From CAZBEL01 sp964628055 (GTDB taxonomy: Bacteria > Fidelibacterota > Marinisomatia > Marinisomatales > TCS56): 58,274 bases of DNA. Shown in pieces: positions 35,529 to 44,198 of the stretch (its first letter is position 1; every line of letters begins with the position of its first letter). Location of the stretch: positions 1 through 58,274 of the forward strand of contig CAZVNL010000014.1 in assembly GCA_964628055.1 (NCBI GenBank). Direction: 5' to 3'. The position numbers and the translations under genes are program-made. Below the pieces are notes generated by a model. That model was not told the origin of the DNA, searched no databases, and saw only the letters and a list, made by a program, of their open reading frames with translations.

Positions 35529-35948
35529 TTACTCGCGGTGTCGGCTCAGAAAGGCTTCGATTTTGTGTTTCAATTCGTCACGTGTTTCCCGGTAGGGGTC
35601 AAGGTTTTTCGGATTATAATCCCAGCCGCGGAAGGGATCGTCAATACTCCAGTGAATTTTTTCTACCGACCCTGGAAAAGTGGGACATAGTTGATTGGCC
35701 TGGTCGCATAGAGTAATGACGATATCAATGTTTTTATCAAGATAGTCCTCGATGGGGTCGGAGGAGTGGTGAGAAATGTCGATGCCCCACTCGGCCATGA
35801 CGCTAACAGCCATGGGGTGAACCTGGCTGGGGTGTGTTCCGGCGCTAAAGACTTCATAATGGTCGCCTCCCAACTGGCGGAGTAGACCTTCGGCCATTTG
35901 CGAACGGCAAGAATTGCCGGTACAAATAAAGATAACTTTCTTGGACAC
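35529..35948 (-). CDS. arsC: Thioredoxin-type arsenate reductase (LMW phosphatase fold)
   Basis: Reduces arsenate to arsenite using a disulfide cascade; 139 aa from GTG 35946-35948. VIFICTGNSCRSQMAEGLL holds the P-loop C-x5-R nucleophile. ITLCDQANQLCP has the C-x6-C pair that matches Cys82/Cys89 of S. aureus ArsC, and HWSIDDPF the Asp acid. An upstream extension (to 35984) would add 12 residues before the conserved first strand and is less likely. No arsR or arsB neighbours, so a role in general stress or arsenic tolerance is open. Confidence 0.9.
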   Translation of the reverse strand: MSKKVIFICTGNSCRSQMAEGLLRQLGGDHYEVFSAGTHPSQVHPMAVSVMAEWGIDISHHSSDPIEDYLDKNIDIVITLCDQANQLCPTFPGSVEKIHWSIDDPFRGWDYNPKNLDPYRETRDELKHKIEAFLSRHRE

Positions 35949-36135
35949 GTCACCGAATTTTGCTCTGGCTGATAAAATTTGCAAACAATAACTTATTTTG
36001 ATTTTTCCTGGTTCTGTTTGTGGCCCGGAAGATGGGGAAAGCGTTTTCGCGCGTCGCCCGTGCGAAAGGAAAAATGGTCAATACCTAATTTGGGGAATCA
36101 ATTTTTTGTAATCTTCAGGGGTTCTAAATTTTATC

Positions 36136-36966
36136 ATGGTCAGTCATAGCAAAGATCCCTTTAACCCCCTATTCCAAAATCCCTTGGAACCGTATCCGGG
36201 TATCACCATCGCCGACCTGAACCGTTATTTACCGGCTATTCAAACTTTGGAAGAGTTGGATGTGGAGGAGGGGTCCTTGGTGGAGGGCCTATTTTTAGGA
36301 GAAGGGGCAACAGGGTTAGAAAAACTTCCCGAAAACACGGTAGATTTACTCCTGACGAGTTCTCCGGAACAGCCCGGTGGAGGGGAGGGCTCATCCCCAC
36401 AGCGCATGACTTTGCAGGACTATTATGCGTGGAACGACCGTTGGTTAAAGGAAAGTTACCGGGTCATTAAGCCCACCGGAGCCATTTATTTGGGGTGTGG
36501 CTGGCGCTTTTCGGGAATGTATCACGCTCTTTTGAGCAATTATTTTCGCGTCCAAACGCGCATTACCTGGCGCAATCTCCGGGCAGAGAAATTTAGCCCC
36601 TCGGCTACTTGGACCAACATGTTGAGCGACGTTTGGTTTGCCACTAAGACAGGAGATTTCCAGTACAACCGGGAAGCGATCGTTAATGAAAAGCCGTTAG
36701 GTACAATGTCCGCCCATTCTAATTTCTGGGAGGATATTCTTGAATTTGAGGGAGCGTCTCCAAGCCCGGCCTTTGGCGATTTGCCCCATCAGGTAGTGCA
36801 ACGAATTCTGGAGGCCAGCAGTTTTCGTTTTAACTGGGTGGTGGACCCATTCATGCGCCGGGGAGATGTGGGGCTGGTGGCGAAACGTCTGGGAAGACGC
36901 TTCATCGGCTTTGAGTCCGATCAGGAACAACTTCTCATCGCCATGAAGCGCATTGATCAGGGGTAA
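36136..36966 (+). CDS. DNA methyltransferase-like protein with degenerate catalytic motifs
   Basis: 276 aa with the fold of a beta-class (permuted) N4/N6 methyltransferase. Motif IV region LPENTVDLLLTSSPEQPGG (about 65-83) comes before motif I region FNWVVDPFMRRGDVGLVAKRLGRRFIGFE (about 233-261), with intact flanks. In active enzymes motif IV is (S/D/N)PP(Y/F/W) and motif I DPF.G.GT.G; here they read SPEQ and DPFMRRGDVG. Other hallmark regions (YRVIKPTGAIYLGCG, HQVVQRIL) are intact. No restriction gene is near. It may be inactive, bind DNA, or modify another substrate. Start ATG 36136; no strong ribosome site. Confidence 0.75.
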   Translation: MVSHSKDPFNPLFQNPLEPYPGITIADLNRYLPAIQTLEELDVEEGSLVEGLFLGEGATGLEKLPENTVDLLLTSSPEQPGGGEGSSPQRMTLQDYYAWNDRWLKESYRVIKPTGAIYLGCGWRFSGMYHALLSNYFRVQTRITWRNLRAEKFSPSATWTNMLSDVWFATKTGDFQYNREAIVNEKPLGTMSAHSNFWEDILEFEGASPSPAFGDLPHQVVQRILEASSFRFNWVVDPFMRRGDVGLVAKRLGRRFIGFESDQEQLLIAMKRIDQG

Positions 36967-37015
36967 GCTTGAATTTCGCAATAGAGAACATCGCAAAGCG
37001 TAAGGAATAAAGTTC

Positions 37016-37465
37016 ATGTCGTTATTTAAAACGTTACAAAAAGATATGTACCAGGCCATGAAGGCCGGGGATAAGGTCAAGACCAAAGCCCTACGGCGTG
37101 CCCTGGCCTGGTTGAAGGACAAGCGCATCGAACGCCGGGAGGAGTTGTCAGAAGCCGAAGAAATTAAGGCCCTCCAGTCTCTGGCAAAACAGCATGAGGA
37201 ATCCATCCAACTCTACCGCCAGGGGAAGCGCGAGGATCTAGTAGTGGCGGAGACGGCTGAGCTGAACGTGCTGAAAAAATATTTGCCTTCCGCGATGAGT
37301 GAGGAGGAAACCCGCCAATTGGTGGAGACAGTTATTCAGGAGGTGGGGGCGACTTCTCTGGCCGACATGGGTAAAGTGATGCCCGTGCTTATGAAACGGG
37401 GGGCCGGTCGCCTGGACGGACGCCGGGCCCAGGTCCTGGTGAAAGAACGTTTGGGAGCGGCATGA
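37016..37465 (+). CDS. yqeY: GatB/YqeY domain protein
   Basis: A 149-aa YqeY-family protein, mostly helical, resembling the tail domain of the GatB amidotransferase subunit. KTKALRRALAWLKDKRIERREELSE and LKKYLPSAMSEEETRQLVETVIQEVGA are the family blocks. A good ribosome site (AAGGA) precedes ATG 37016. The exact role is unclear; it may bind tRNA. In many bacteria yqeY sits beside rpsU and dnaG, as here with cvpA-dnaG downstream. Confidence 0.92.
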   Translation: MSLFKTLQKDMYQAMKAGDKVKTKALRRALAWLKDKRIERREELSEAEEIKALQSLAKQHEESIQLYRQGKREDLVVAETAELNVLKKYLPSAMSEEETRQLVETVIQEVGATSLADMGKVMPVLMKRGAGRLDGRRAQVLVKERLGAA

Positions 37466-37498
37466 AATAATGACCGCCACAAAATTAATACCACTCCC

Positions 37499-38050
37499 AT
37501 GACCTCCGTCTCCTTCTTTGACGGAATTGCCTATTTCTTTCTCTTGGTGATGGGGATCATCGGTTTCCAACGGGGAGTGGTGGAAGAAATGGGACGTTTG
37601 TTAGGCTTGATTTTGGCAAACGTGGTGGCCCTGCGATATGTAAACGTGTTTACCGTCCATCTGGAGAACGTTTTGCCCGAAGTTCAGATACCCGTTCAAC
37701 CCCTGGGGTACGTGCTCTTATTTTCTCTGACCCTTATCACCGTACGCTTATTAACTCGTTTTGTGCATTTGCTGTTGCTTACGAAATCCACCCGCTGGGC
37801 TAACCGCTGGATGGGGCTGGGATTCGGCGTGTTGAAAGGGCTGTTGATCTTAATGGTGGTAGTGACAGCCATGGAGATGTTGCCCGGTGCCCGTTGGTCT
37901 CAAAAGATTCTCGCCAGCTCCCTTATGAGCCAGACCCTTCGGGAAACACGGACCAGGATTACCACCTTGTTTAACTGGCCCGATTTCGTAAAGGAGGGAA
38001 AAAACTTCATGGACCAAGTCATCGAGACGCCAGTGGAGGCGGAGGACTGA
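37499..38050 (+). CDS. CvpA-family inner-membrane protein
   Basis: 183 aa with four hydrophobic segments (about 8-30, 32-50, 60-80, 98-122) and the family start GIAYFFLLVMGIIGFQRGVVEEMGRLLGLI. CvpA proteins are linked to colicin V production and envelope or sporulation functions. It lies 33 nt after yqeY, and its TGA overlaps the dnaG ATG by one base. Starts at ATG 37499. Confidence 0.88.
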   Translation: MTSVSFFDGIAYFFLLVMGIIGFQRGVVEEMGRLLGLILANVVALRYVNVFTVHLENVLPEVQIPVQPLGYVLLFSLTLITVRLLTRFVHLLLLTKSTRWANRWMGLGFGVLKGLLILMVVVTAMEMLPGARWSQKILASSLMSQTLRETRTRITTLFNWPDFVKEGKNFMDQVIETPVEAED

Positions 38051-39807
38051 TGGTTCGCATAAGGCAGGACGTTATCGACCGGGTACAACAAACGGCCGAC
38101 ATCCTGGAGGTAGTTTCCCAGTATGTGGATCTCAAGCGCCGGGGCAGAAATTATTTCGGTTTGTGCCCCTTTCACCACGAAAAAACGCCCTCTTTTAGTG
38201 TAGCCCCGGACAAAGAAATTTACCACTGTTTCGGCTGCGGCGCCGGGGGAAACGTATTCAGCTTTCTCATGGATTATGAGAAAATATCCTTTGTGGAAGC
38301 GGTTAAGAAACTGGCGGATCGTTACGGAATTCCCCTGGAACTGGAAGCGGGAGGGGGGAAGAGGGAATTTCTCAGCGCCCTTTACGAATTGCACCGGGTA
38401 GCCGCTGAATTGTACCACGACACCCTTTTTTCTAAAAGGGGGCAGGAAGCCCGGGAATATCTCTTAGAACGCGGGTTCTCGGAGGACATTTTGAAGCAAT
38501 TCATGGTGGGGTTCGCGCCCGAGTCTTGGGATTTTCTTTACCAGGCCATCCAGGACCGGGAGTATCCGACTGACATTCAGGAGAAATCCGGCCTGTTTTC
38601 CAAGACGGAGCGTGGCTTTGTAGACCGTTTCCGTTCACGCATAATGTTTCCCATTTTTGACACGGCTGGTAAGGTCATTGCCTTTGGTGGGCGTGTCTTT
38701 GGCGTTGAGGATGCCGCTAAGTATCTCAACTCCCCCGAGACCCCCATTTATTATAAGCGGGACGTTTTCTATGGATTACACGTCTCCAGGGAAGCTATAC
38801 GTAGCCAGCAAGCGGCCTTGTTGGTGGAGGGATACCTGGATTTTTTACAGTTGTACCAGGCGGGGTTACGCCATGTGGTTGCAGCCTCGGGCACGGCCCT
38901 GACGGAGCGGCATGCTGCCCAGTTACGGAAGGTCACCTCGCGGGTGTATTTGGTATATGACGGAGACGAAGCCGGTGTAAAGGCCGCTTTGCGCGCCGGG
39001 TACACCTTTCTCCGCGGCGGGGTCGAGCCTTTAGTCGTCCCGGTGCCCACCGGTTTAGACCCGGATGACTGGGTGCGGCAGAAAGGGGTCAAACCGCTAA
39101 AGAAAGCCATAAGCCAGGCACTGCCATTATTGAATTTTCATCTTCAGACCGTAGCGGTGGAAAGTCTGTCGGCTACGGAGCGCTCACGCTTTGTGGGGGA
39201 GATACTACGGGAGATTGCCACCATTACCGATGGCATCGTGCGCGACGACCTGCTTCGCGCTTTGGCCGAGGCATTACATCTGGAAGAGGTAGATATTCTG
39301 AAGCAATTCCAAAAGGTTCTTCGCCGTCGCCGGACCTTTCCCGATGAGCCCCTACCTGACGAGATATCTCCGCTCCTGTTTACTTCGTTAGAACAAAAAG
39401 CCCAGGTGGAGATCATCCACGTCTTGGTGGCGTATTATCCCCAGGTGAAGTCCTATGTTCAGGAGCACCTCCATGTGGAGCTGTTTAGCGAACCGTTATT
39501 GAAGAAGGTAGCCGAGGCTCTTTTAGACCAGGGAACGGAGTTGGATTTAGCCACGGTTGTGGATCGTTTTGAATCAAAGACCGAGCGGGAAGCGGTCTCT
39601 AAAATCCTCTTTGATGAGTTGGAAACCGAGGATCCGCTCCAAGTACTCCGGGAATGCCTGACGACCATCAAGTCACGACCCCTGAAGGAGAAGATAAAAG
39701 CCGCCCGGGTGAGGATTCGGGAATTGGAAGCTACCGGTAAGGATTCCACGGAATTGATCCTTGAGGTGGCCCGGTTGCAGAAAGAATTGCAGGCCCTTGG
39801 CCATTGA
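38050..39807 (+). CDS. dnaG: DNA primase
   Basis: Synthesises RNA primers for replication. N-terminal CHC2 zinc finger (CPFH ... HCFGCG at about 40-62), RNA polymerase domain, then TOPRIM with VEGYLDFLQLYQAG (Glu) and YDGDEAGVKAALRAGY (DxD). The C-terminal helicase-binding domain is short but present. 585 aa, normal. GGAGG at 38041-38045 lies at the end of cvpA. Third gene of the yqeY-cvpA-dnaG unit. Confidence 0.97.
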   Translation: MVRIRQDVIDRVQQTADILEVVSQYVDLKRRGRNYFGLCPFHHEKTPSFSVAPDKEIYHCFGCGAGGNVFSFLMDYEKISFVEAVKKLADRYGIPLELEAGGGKREFLSALYELHRVAAELYHDTLFSKRGQEAREYLLERGFSEDILKQFMVGFAPESWDFLYQAIQDREYPTDIQEKSGLFSKTERGFVDRFRSRIMFPIFDTAGKVIAFGGRVFGVEDAAKYLNSPETPIYYKRDVFYGLHVSREAIRSQQAALLVEGYLDFLQLYQAGLRHVVAASGTALTERHAAQLRKVTSRVYLVYDGDEAGVKAALRAGYTFLRGGVEPLVVPVPTGLDPDDWVRQKGVKPLKKAISQALPLLNFHLQTVAVESLSATERSRFVGEILREIATITDGIVRDDLLRALAEALHLEEVDILKQFQKVLRRRRTFPDEPLPDEISPLLFTSLEQKAQVEIIHVLVAYYPQVKSYVQEHLHVELFSEPLLKKVAEALLDQGTELDLATVVDRFESKTEREAVSKILFDELETEDPLQVLRECLTTIKSRPLKEKIKAARVRIRELEATGKDSTELILEVARLQKELQALGH

Positions 39808-39816
39808 GTCGCAGGG

Positions 39817-40284
39817 ATGAAAGTCTTCCACACTTTACCAGGCAGTATTTGGTTAAGCCTGGGACTCGTTGCTCTAGGTGCGGCCCAGGAAATTGACTGG
39901 TCGGAAGCTTCCCCGCGAACAGCCCTGAAGATTGTCTGTGACACACCGGGAACTCCCATCTATGTCGACGGTCACCTGGTAGGTGAAGCTCCTTTAGAGG
40001 GCCTCATTGATGTGCAACCGGGGTGGCATCGGGTCAGCTATTTCCCGGACAGCGAGCTGGGTGATGGACCACCCTTTTCGCAAAAGCGCACCGTGAAGGA
40101 TATTCTTTACCTTGGGAGGCAGGATGTATTGGTGGAACGCGGAGCAATCGTGCGTGTGGTACTCAGCTACCGCTCTTTAGAGGCCGAAGTGGCCGCATAC
40201 GAACAAAAGTTAGCCAGCAGTCAGTGGATTGGCTACGGAATGCTCCTGGCCGTGGTGGCTATCCTGATCTGGGCTTACACTTAG
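39817..40284 (+). CDS. Exported PEGA-domain protein
   Basis: 155 aa. A signal peptide or anchor (1-24, MKVFHTLPGSIWLSLGLVALGAAQ) is followed by a PEGA domain (about 35-75: LKIVCDTPGTPIYVDGHLVGEAPLE ... VQPGWHRV) and a C-terminal membrane helix (about 135-153). PEGA domains are beta-sandwiches that bind carbohydrate or protein at the surface. It begins 9 nt after dnaG and is probably cotranscribed with it and the next gene. Function unknown. Confidence 0.78.
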   Translation: MKVFHTLPGSIWLSLGLVALGAAQEIDWSEASPRTALKIVCDTPGTPIYVDGHLVGEAPLEGLIDVQPGWHRVSYFPDSELGDGPPFSQKRTVKDILYLGRQDVLVERGAIVRVVLSYRSLEAEVAAYEQKLASSQWIGYGMLLAVVAILIWAYT

Positions 40285-40298
40285 GGTATCCACCGGGT

Positions 40299-41918
40299 AT
40301 GAGAAAACTCTGTCCTTTGCTAATTGGGTGTTATTTAGCAATAGTTATCGGCCAGCAACCCGATACTACGGTGGTTAAATATTTCCCCACGGAACTCATT
40401 CGCTCAGCCATTTTAGATGAAGCGGTAAACCCGGAGGAATTGCAGGGACAGGCTTATTTTAAAGCAGTTTACACTCCCCAGGGCAAGTTACTGAAGGTGG
40501 AGTACGTCCCGGCTCCGTCAATACCAAAAGCAAAGGTTTCTGACTCCCGGGGGTCATCCCTGACATTGTATTATCGTTGCTGGAACCCCCAGCGCAGGGA
40601 ACTATCCGAGGGACTCACCAAGAAAGACCTACCGGGCAAGTCCTACTACCAGGCCCAATTTGATCGTAAGGGGCGGATTAAAAACGTGGTGTACTACAAC
40701 GCCAATGGTCGCCGGGTGTGGACCTATCATCTCATCTGGGATAAGTCAGGCAGTCGCTCCGCCTATACCGTAGAATTCCACGTAAGAAAACCCCTGACCA
40801 CCCTGAACGCTTACCTTTTTGCCCCCGATGTGAGTGAAATGCATCCCGGCTGGATGGCCAAGTTTAAGGGGGAGTACCGGGGAATCCCCCGCACGGTAGA
40901 GGTGTACGACCCCTTGGGCAATCTCTACTACTTTTACCGCTTCAAGTACCGCTTGGAACGGGAAACACCAACTGTGGAGGAAAGTATTACTTCTGTTTAT
41001 TATAGGGCTGATTCTACAGTCGTTGGCTCCCATAAGTTGACTTTCAGCAAAGACCTGCGTATGAAGCGGACTGACTATTTCACCCCCACCGGGACTTTGC
41101 GGCTTTCCAAACAATATACCTATTCTCGCAAAGGCAAAGGGACGTTAATGACGGTGACTGACGCCCGTGGTGAATTATTGGAAAAACGGTTTATTCCCCG
41201 TCCCATGCGGTTAGGTAAGGCCGAGCAACGAGGCCAGGAAATTACCAAGGAGGAAATTTTGAAATACTTCAAAACGGTGGATGTGAAGGAGTTGTCCCTC
41301 TTGGTGAAACAGATCGAGGCCCAGTACGGCGTTACCCTAGCGCCCAAGGATACAATGGTGGTTAAAAAGGAGGTAATTGCTGAGGTTCCTGCGCCAGAGC
41401 CTGAACAGGTTGAAGAACCAGTGGTTGAAGAGGAGCCCGCAAAATCTCTTGTAGAACGGCACTACCAGTTGGGGTTAGGCGCCAGTTACGCTCTCTACCG
41501 TGCCCGTCATCTCTCCGCGGCGCCCGTTTACGGTTGGGCCCTATGTGTGCGAACGCCCTACACCTTTACCTTTTTGTCCCGGTCATTTACCATGGGATTG
41601 GGGTTGCATCGGGGAATCTTTAACACCAACAACCGCTACTGGTTTGTGGGTCCCGAGGTTTCTTTGACCATGGAAGAATACTTTAGCTGGGCGCCACCTC
41701 TGACAATAAACGTAGTGGTAGGATCATTGGGCAAGGGGTACGGAATATCCGGCGGTGGTGAGGTGCGTCTTAATGACCTCCTTCCTTTTTCTTTACCCCG
41801 GCCGGTTGAAATGGTGTTCGGAATATCAGTAGTCCTAGCCACTAACATTGATGGGCAAAGGGAACGAACCGGGTTTATTGAAGGAAACCTCATGGCCAGG
41901 TATTCTTTACCCTTTTAG
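40299..41918 (+). CDS. Exported protein with possible C-terminal barrel, function unknown
   Basis: 539 aa from ATG 40299 (an upstream frame overlaps the PEGA gene and would hide the signal peptide MRKLCPLLIGCYLAIVIGQ). The N-terminal about 320 residues repeat patterns of charged and aromatic pairs such as YYRCWNPQRR, YYNANGRRVWTYHL and LYYFYRFKYRLE, like a series of beta-hairpin (toast-rack or RHS-like) units. A Glu/Pro/Val-rich linker (about 380-405) leads to a C-terminal region of about 140 aa that looks like an outer-membrane barrel (ends in ARYSLPF). Probable envelope protein; I do not recognise the family. Confidence 0.7.
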   Translation: MRKLCPLLIGCYLAIVIGQQPDTTVVKYFPTELIRSAILDEAVNPEELQGQAYFKAVYTPQGKLLKVEYVPAPSIPKAKVSDSRGSSLTLYYRCWNPQRRELSEGLTKKDLPGKSYYQAQFDRKGRIKNVVYYNANGRRVWTYHLIWDKSGSRSAYTVEFHVRKPLTTLNAYLFAPDVSEMHPGWMAKFKGEYRGIPRTVEVYDPLGNLYYFYRFKYRLERETPTVEESITSVYYRADSTVVGSHKLTFSKDLRMKRTDYFTPTGTLRLSKQYTYSRKGKGTLMTVTDARGELLEKRFIPRPMRLGKAEQRGQEITKEEILKYFKTVDVKELSLLVKQIEAQYGVTLAPKDTMVVKKEVIAEVPAPEPEQVEEPVVEEEPAKSLVERHYQLGLGASYALYRARHLSAAPVYGWALCVRTPYTFTFLSRSFTMGLGLHRGIFNTNNRYWFVGPEVSLTMEEYFSWAPPLTINVVVGSLGKGYGISGGGEVRLNDLLPFSLPRPVEMVFGISVVLATNIDGQRERTGFIEGNLMARYSLPF

Positions 41919-41934
41919 AATTTGCAGTCAGTAG

Positions 41935-42252
41935 TGTCCGGTTAAAGTTTTAAAGGTGGTCTGGCCCTCCTCAAAATGGGGATAAATTATCCCAAAGAAT
42001 TAGATGCTTTATCAAGGAGAACCAGTTCCAATGCAGTGTTAACCCAGGTGTGGGTGGCCATGGGCTACTATTTGTTGCTCACCTATATAAAATATCAGAC
42101 AAAATAGGGCTATTCCCTGATGGAACTGGGGCAAATGATTGGAGAAGTCTTGATGGAACGTACAAATTTAATCGATATTTTGTCCCTAAATGCGAAAACA
42201 ATCAAGCAGGCCAGGGAACCGGTGCCTCAATTAACGCTATTTTAACCGGACA
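41935..42252 (+). mobile_element. Degenerate IS4-type element remnant with both terminal repeats
   Basis: 318-bp internally deleted insertion sequence. Perfect 12-bp terminal inverted repeats TGTCCGGTTAAA (41935-41946) and TTTAACCGGACA (42241-42252) are flanked by GTAG on both sides (41931-41934 and 42253-42256), which may be a target duplication. The plus strand from about 42030 encodes the C-terminal end of an IS4-family transposase: NAVLTQVWVAMGYYLLL, KYQTK, one internal TAG, then LMELGQMIGEVLMERTNLID and ISLSL-like ILSLNAKTIKQAREPVPQLTLF, with the stop inside the right repeat. The rest of the transposase is missing. Confidence 0.85.
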
Positions 42253-42310
42253 GTAGTGTATTGCCTCCACAGTCTAAATAGTGTTGCAGCGCGGTGGAGG
42301 GGAAATTCAC

Positions 42311-42994
42311 CTATCCTTTAGGAATAATCTCCGCTTCTTCCAGGGTGCTTACCAGTTGCGTGGGTTTAATAGCTGCAATTTGATCCTGGTAATCCAGTCT
42401 CCGGCAGACGATAATGCTCCGCGCCCCGTAGGTCTGGGCCGCACGGGCATCGTGAATCGTATCGCCCACTACAACCATACGGTTAAAGGGGAACGCCTCG
42501 CAGTAGGTATCCCAGGCCCGTTCCCGGGCAATCCAGGGCATAGCGCGGCGTTCCTCCGTGTCGTCCCCGAACACGCCAAAGGGGAAATAATCCCACAAGT
42601 TGAAGCGTTCCAATTTGATCCGCGCTACCCCTTCAAGATTCCCCGTTATCAAACCTACCGCTTCCCCGGCTGAAACAACGCGTTTTAAGAAGGCCACTGC
42701 ATCGTTATAAACCACCGGGTCGGAAGCTTGCGGAAAACGTCGTTGTACCTGTTCCAGATAGTCCTCCAACACTTGGTCGATCAACGTGCTGAGGTCCCCA
42801 CTTACGGCTATTTGCTGCTGCAAGGCCCGCCGGACAATAAGGGGATCGGTAAAACCAGCCACGTCACCGTAGCGCAAATCCGGGTTGTGTCCAGTTACGC
42901 GCTGGATAGCCGCGTTTATGGTCTCCCGAGGCGTCCGCCCAGGGGCCAGGAGGGTACCATCGATGTCAAATAAGTAGAGATAGCGGGGGTTCAT
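42311..42994 (-). CDS. HAD-family hydrolase
   Basis: 227-aa phosphatase-type protein. LFDIDGTLLAPG (residues 8-19) carries the nucleophile DxD, GLITGNLEG the Thr/Ser motif II, and VVVGDTIHDARAAQTYGAR the acidic motif IV. A helical cap lies between. The substrate cannot be read; phosphoglycolate-phosphatase-like enzymes have this arrangement. Overlaps the class V aminotransferase gene by 4 nt (ATGA), so the two are coupled. Confidence 0.9.
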   Translation of the reverse strand: MNPRYLYLFDIDGTLLAPGRTPRETINAAIQRVTGHNPDLRYGDVAGFTDPLIVRRALQQQIAVSGDLSTLIDQVLEDYLEQVQRRFPQASDPVVYNDAVAFLKRVVSAGEAVGLITGNLEGVARIKLERFNLWDYFPFGVFGDDTEERRAMPWIARERAWDTYCEAFPFNRMVVVGDTIHDARAAQTYGARSIIVCRRLDYQDQIAAIKPTQLVSTLEEAEIIPKG

Positions 42995-44121
42995 AAAACC
43001 TGCTTCAAGGCGCTGAGTAAACGGTCCACGTCATCTGCATCATTGTAAACCTGGACAGAGACGCGCAACAAATTCCGGTTTTCCCAGTGGAATATGGGAA
43101 TCTCGATTTGGAAATCTGCATACAATTTCTGCTGAACAGAAGTGCCGTCTTGAATAGGCAGTTCCACGCTGGCCATTTGCCCTAACCAGGTATCGGTACC
43201 TGGGGATAGGGGCACTGTACCAAACAGATATAGAAGGCGTTCGCGGGCCTGAAGGGTTAATTGTCGGCACTGTTGTTTCACACTGTCGGTAAGATAATCG
43301 TGTTGGAACTGGACGGCGGCGGGAACGGTGAGGAAGGCGCTTAAATCCCGGGTCCCCTGCCACTGGTGTTCCACCAAGAAAGGTGACGGGCTGGGATCCC
43401 GGCCGGCGGAGCCCCAACTGGTCACCAACTGTTTAATGCGCGGTTGCAGCTCCCGGCGAACATAAAGGAAGGAACACCCCTTGGGGGCGCACAACCACTT
43501 ATGGACGGCGCCGGTGTAAACATCGGGGTCAAGTTCGCTCATGTTCAAGGGTATGTGACCGGGGACATGGGCGCCGTCAACAACCGACAAGATGTTCCGT
43601 TCCCGGGCCCGGTGGCACAGTTCCGCTATGGGGAAAATCAAGGCTGTAGGACTGGTGATCTGGCTGATAAAAATCACCCGCGTGCGATCAGTCACCCCCA
43701 CCCAGAAGCATTCTACAAAGTCGTCGGCAGTCGTCACCGGGAGTGCTATCTCCCGTTGAATGAAACGAGTTCCCGTCTCTTCAGCGTAATGGCGCCAAGC
43801 CCGGATAAGGGCTCCATATTCGTGGTTGGTGGAAAGAATTTCATCCCCAGGCTTCAAGTCAAGACTGCGCATGACCGTATTGACGGTGGTGGGATTGGGA
43901 ACGAAGACAAGGTCATCGCCCGAGCAACCGATGAAGATACCCAGGGCCTCCCGGGATCCCTGGAGATGTTCGTAGACCGCTCCCCCCATGAATTGCACCG
44001 GTTCCTCCTCCAGGCGCCGTTGCCACCGCTGGTAATCTTCGAAAACCGGTCGGGGACAGGCTCCAAAAGAGCCGTGATTCAAGAACGTAATCTTGGGATT
44101 TAAAAGAAATAAGTCTTTCAC
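42991..44121 (-). CDS. Class V aminotransferase / isopenicillin-N-epimerase-like PLP enzyme
   Basis: 376-aa PLP-dependent enzyme. TFLNHGSFGACPRPV is the N-terminal substrate motif, SVVDGAHVPGHIPL holds the PLP Asp, and TGAVHKWLCAPKGCSFLYVR the Schiff-base Lys. The C-terminal HWENRNLLRVSVQVYND is typical. It may act on an amino acid or cysteine-like substrate; isopenicillin-N epimerase is only the nearest named relative in sequence style. Starts at ATG 44119-44121; followed at once by the HAD gene. Confidence 0.88.
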   Translation of the reverse strand: MKDLFLLNPKITFLNHGSFGACPRPVFEDYQRWQRRLEEEPVQFMGGAVYEHLQGSREALGIFIGCSGDDLVFVPNPTTVNTVMRSLDLKPGDEILSTNHEYGALIRAWRHYAEETGTRFIQREIALPVTTADDFVECFWVGVTDRTRVIFISQITSPTALIFPIAELCHRARERNILSVVDGAHVPGHIPLNMSELDPDVYTGAVHKWLCAPKGCSFLYVRRELQPRIKQLVTSWGSAGRDPSPSPFLVEHQWQGTRDLSAFLTVPAAVQFQHDYLTDSVKQQCRQLTLQARERLLYLFGTVPLSPGTDTWLGQMASVELPIQDGTSVQQKLYADFQIEIPIFHWENRNLLRVSVQVYNDADDVDRLLSALKQVL

Positions 44122-44198
44122 GGTTTGGACCGCCTATAATCTAAACGACAGGAGAACTGCCGGTTTACTCCCCCATACCGAAAATGGGGCACGAGCGA

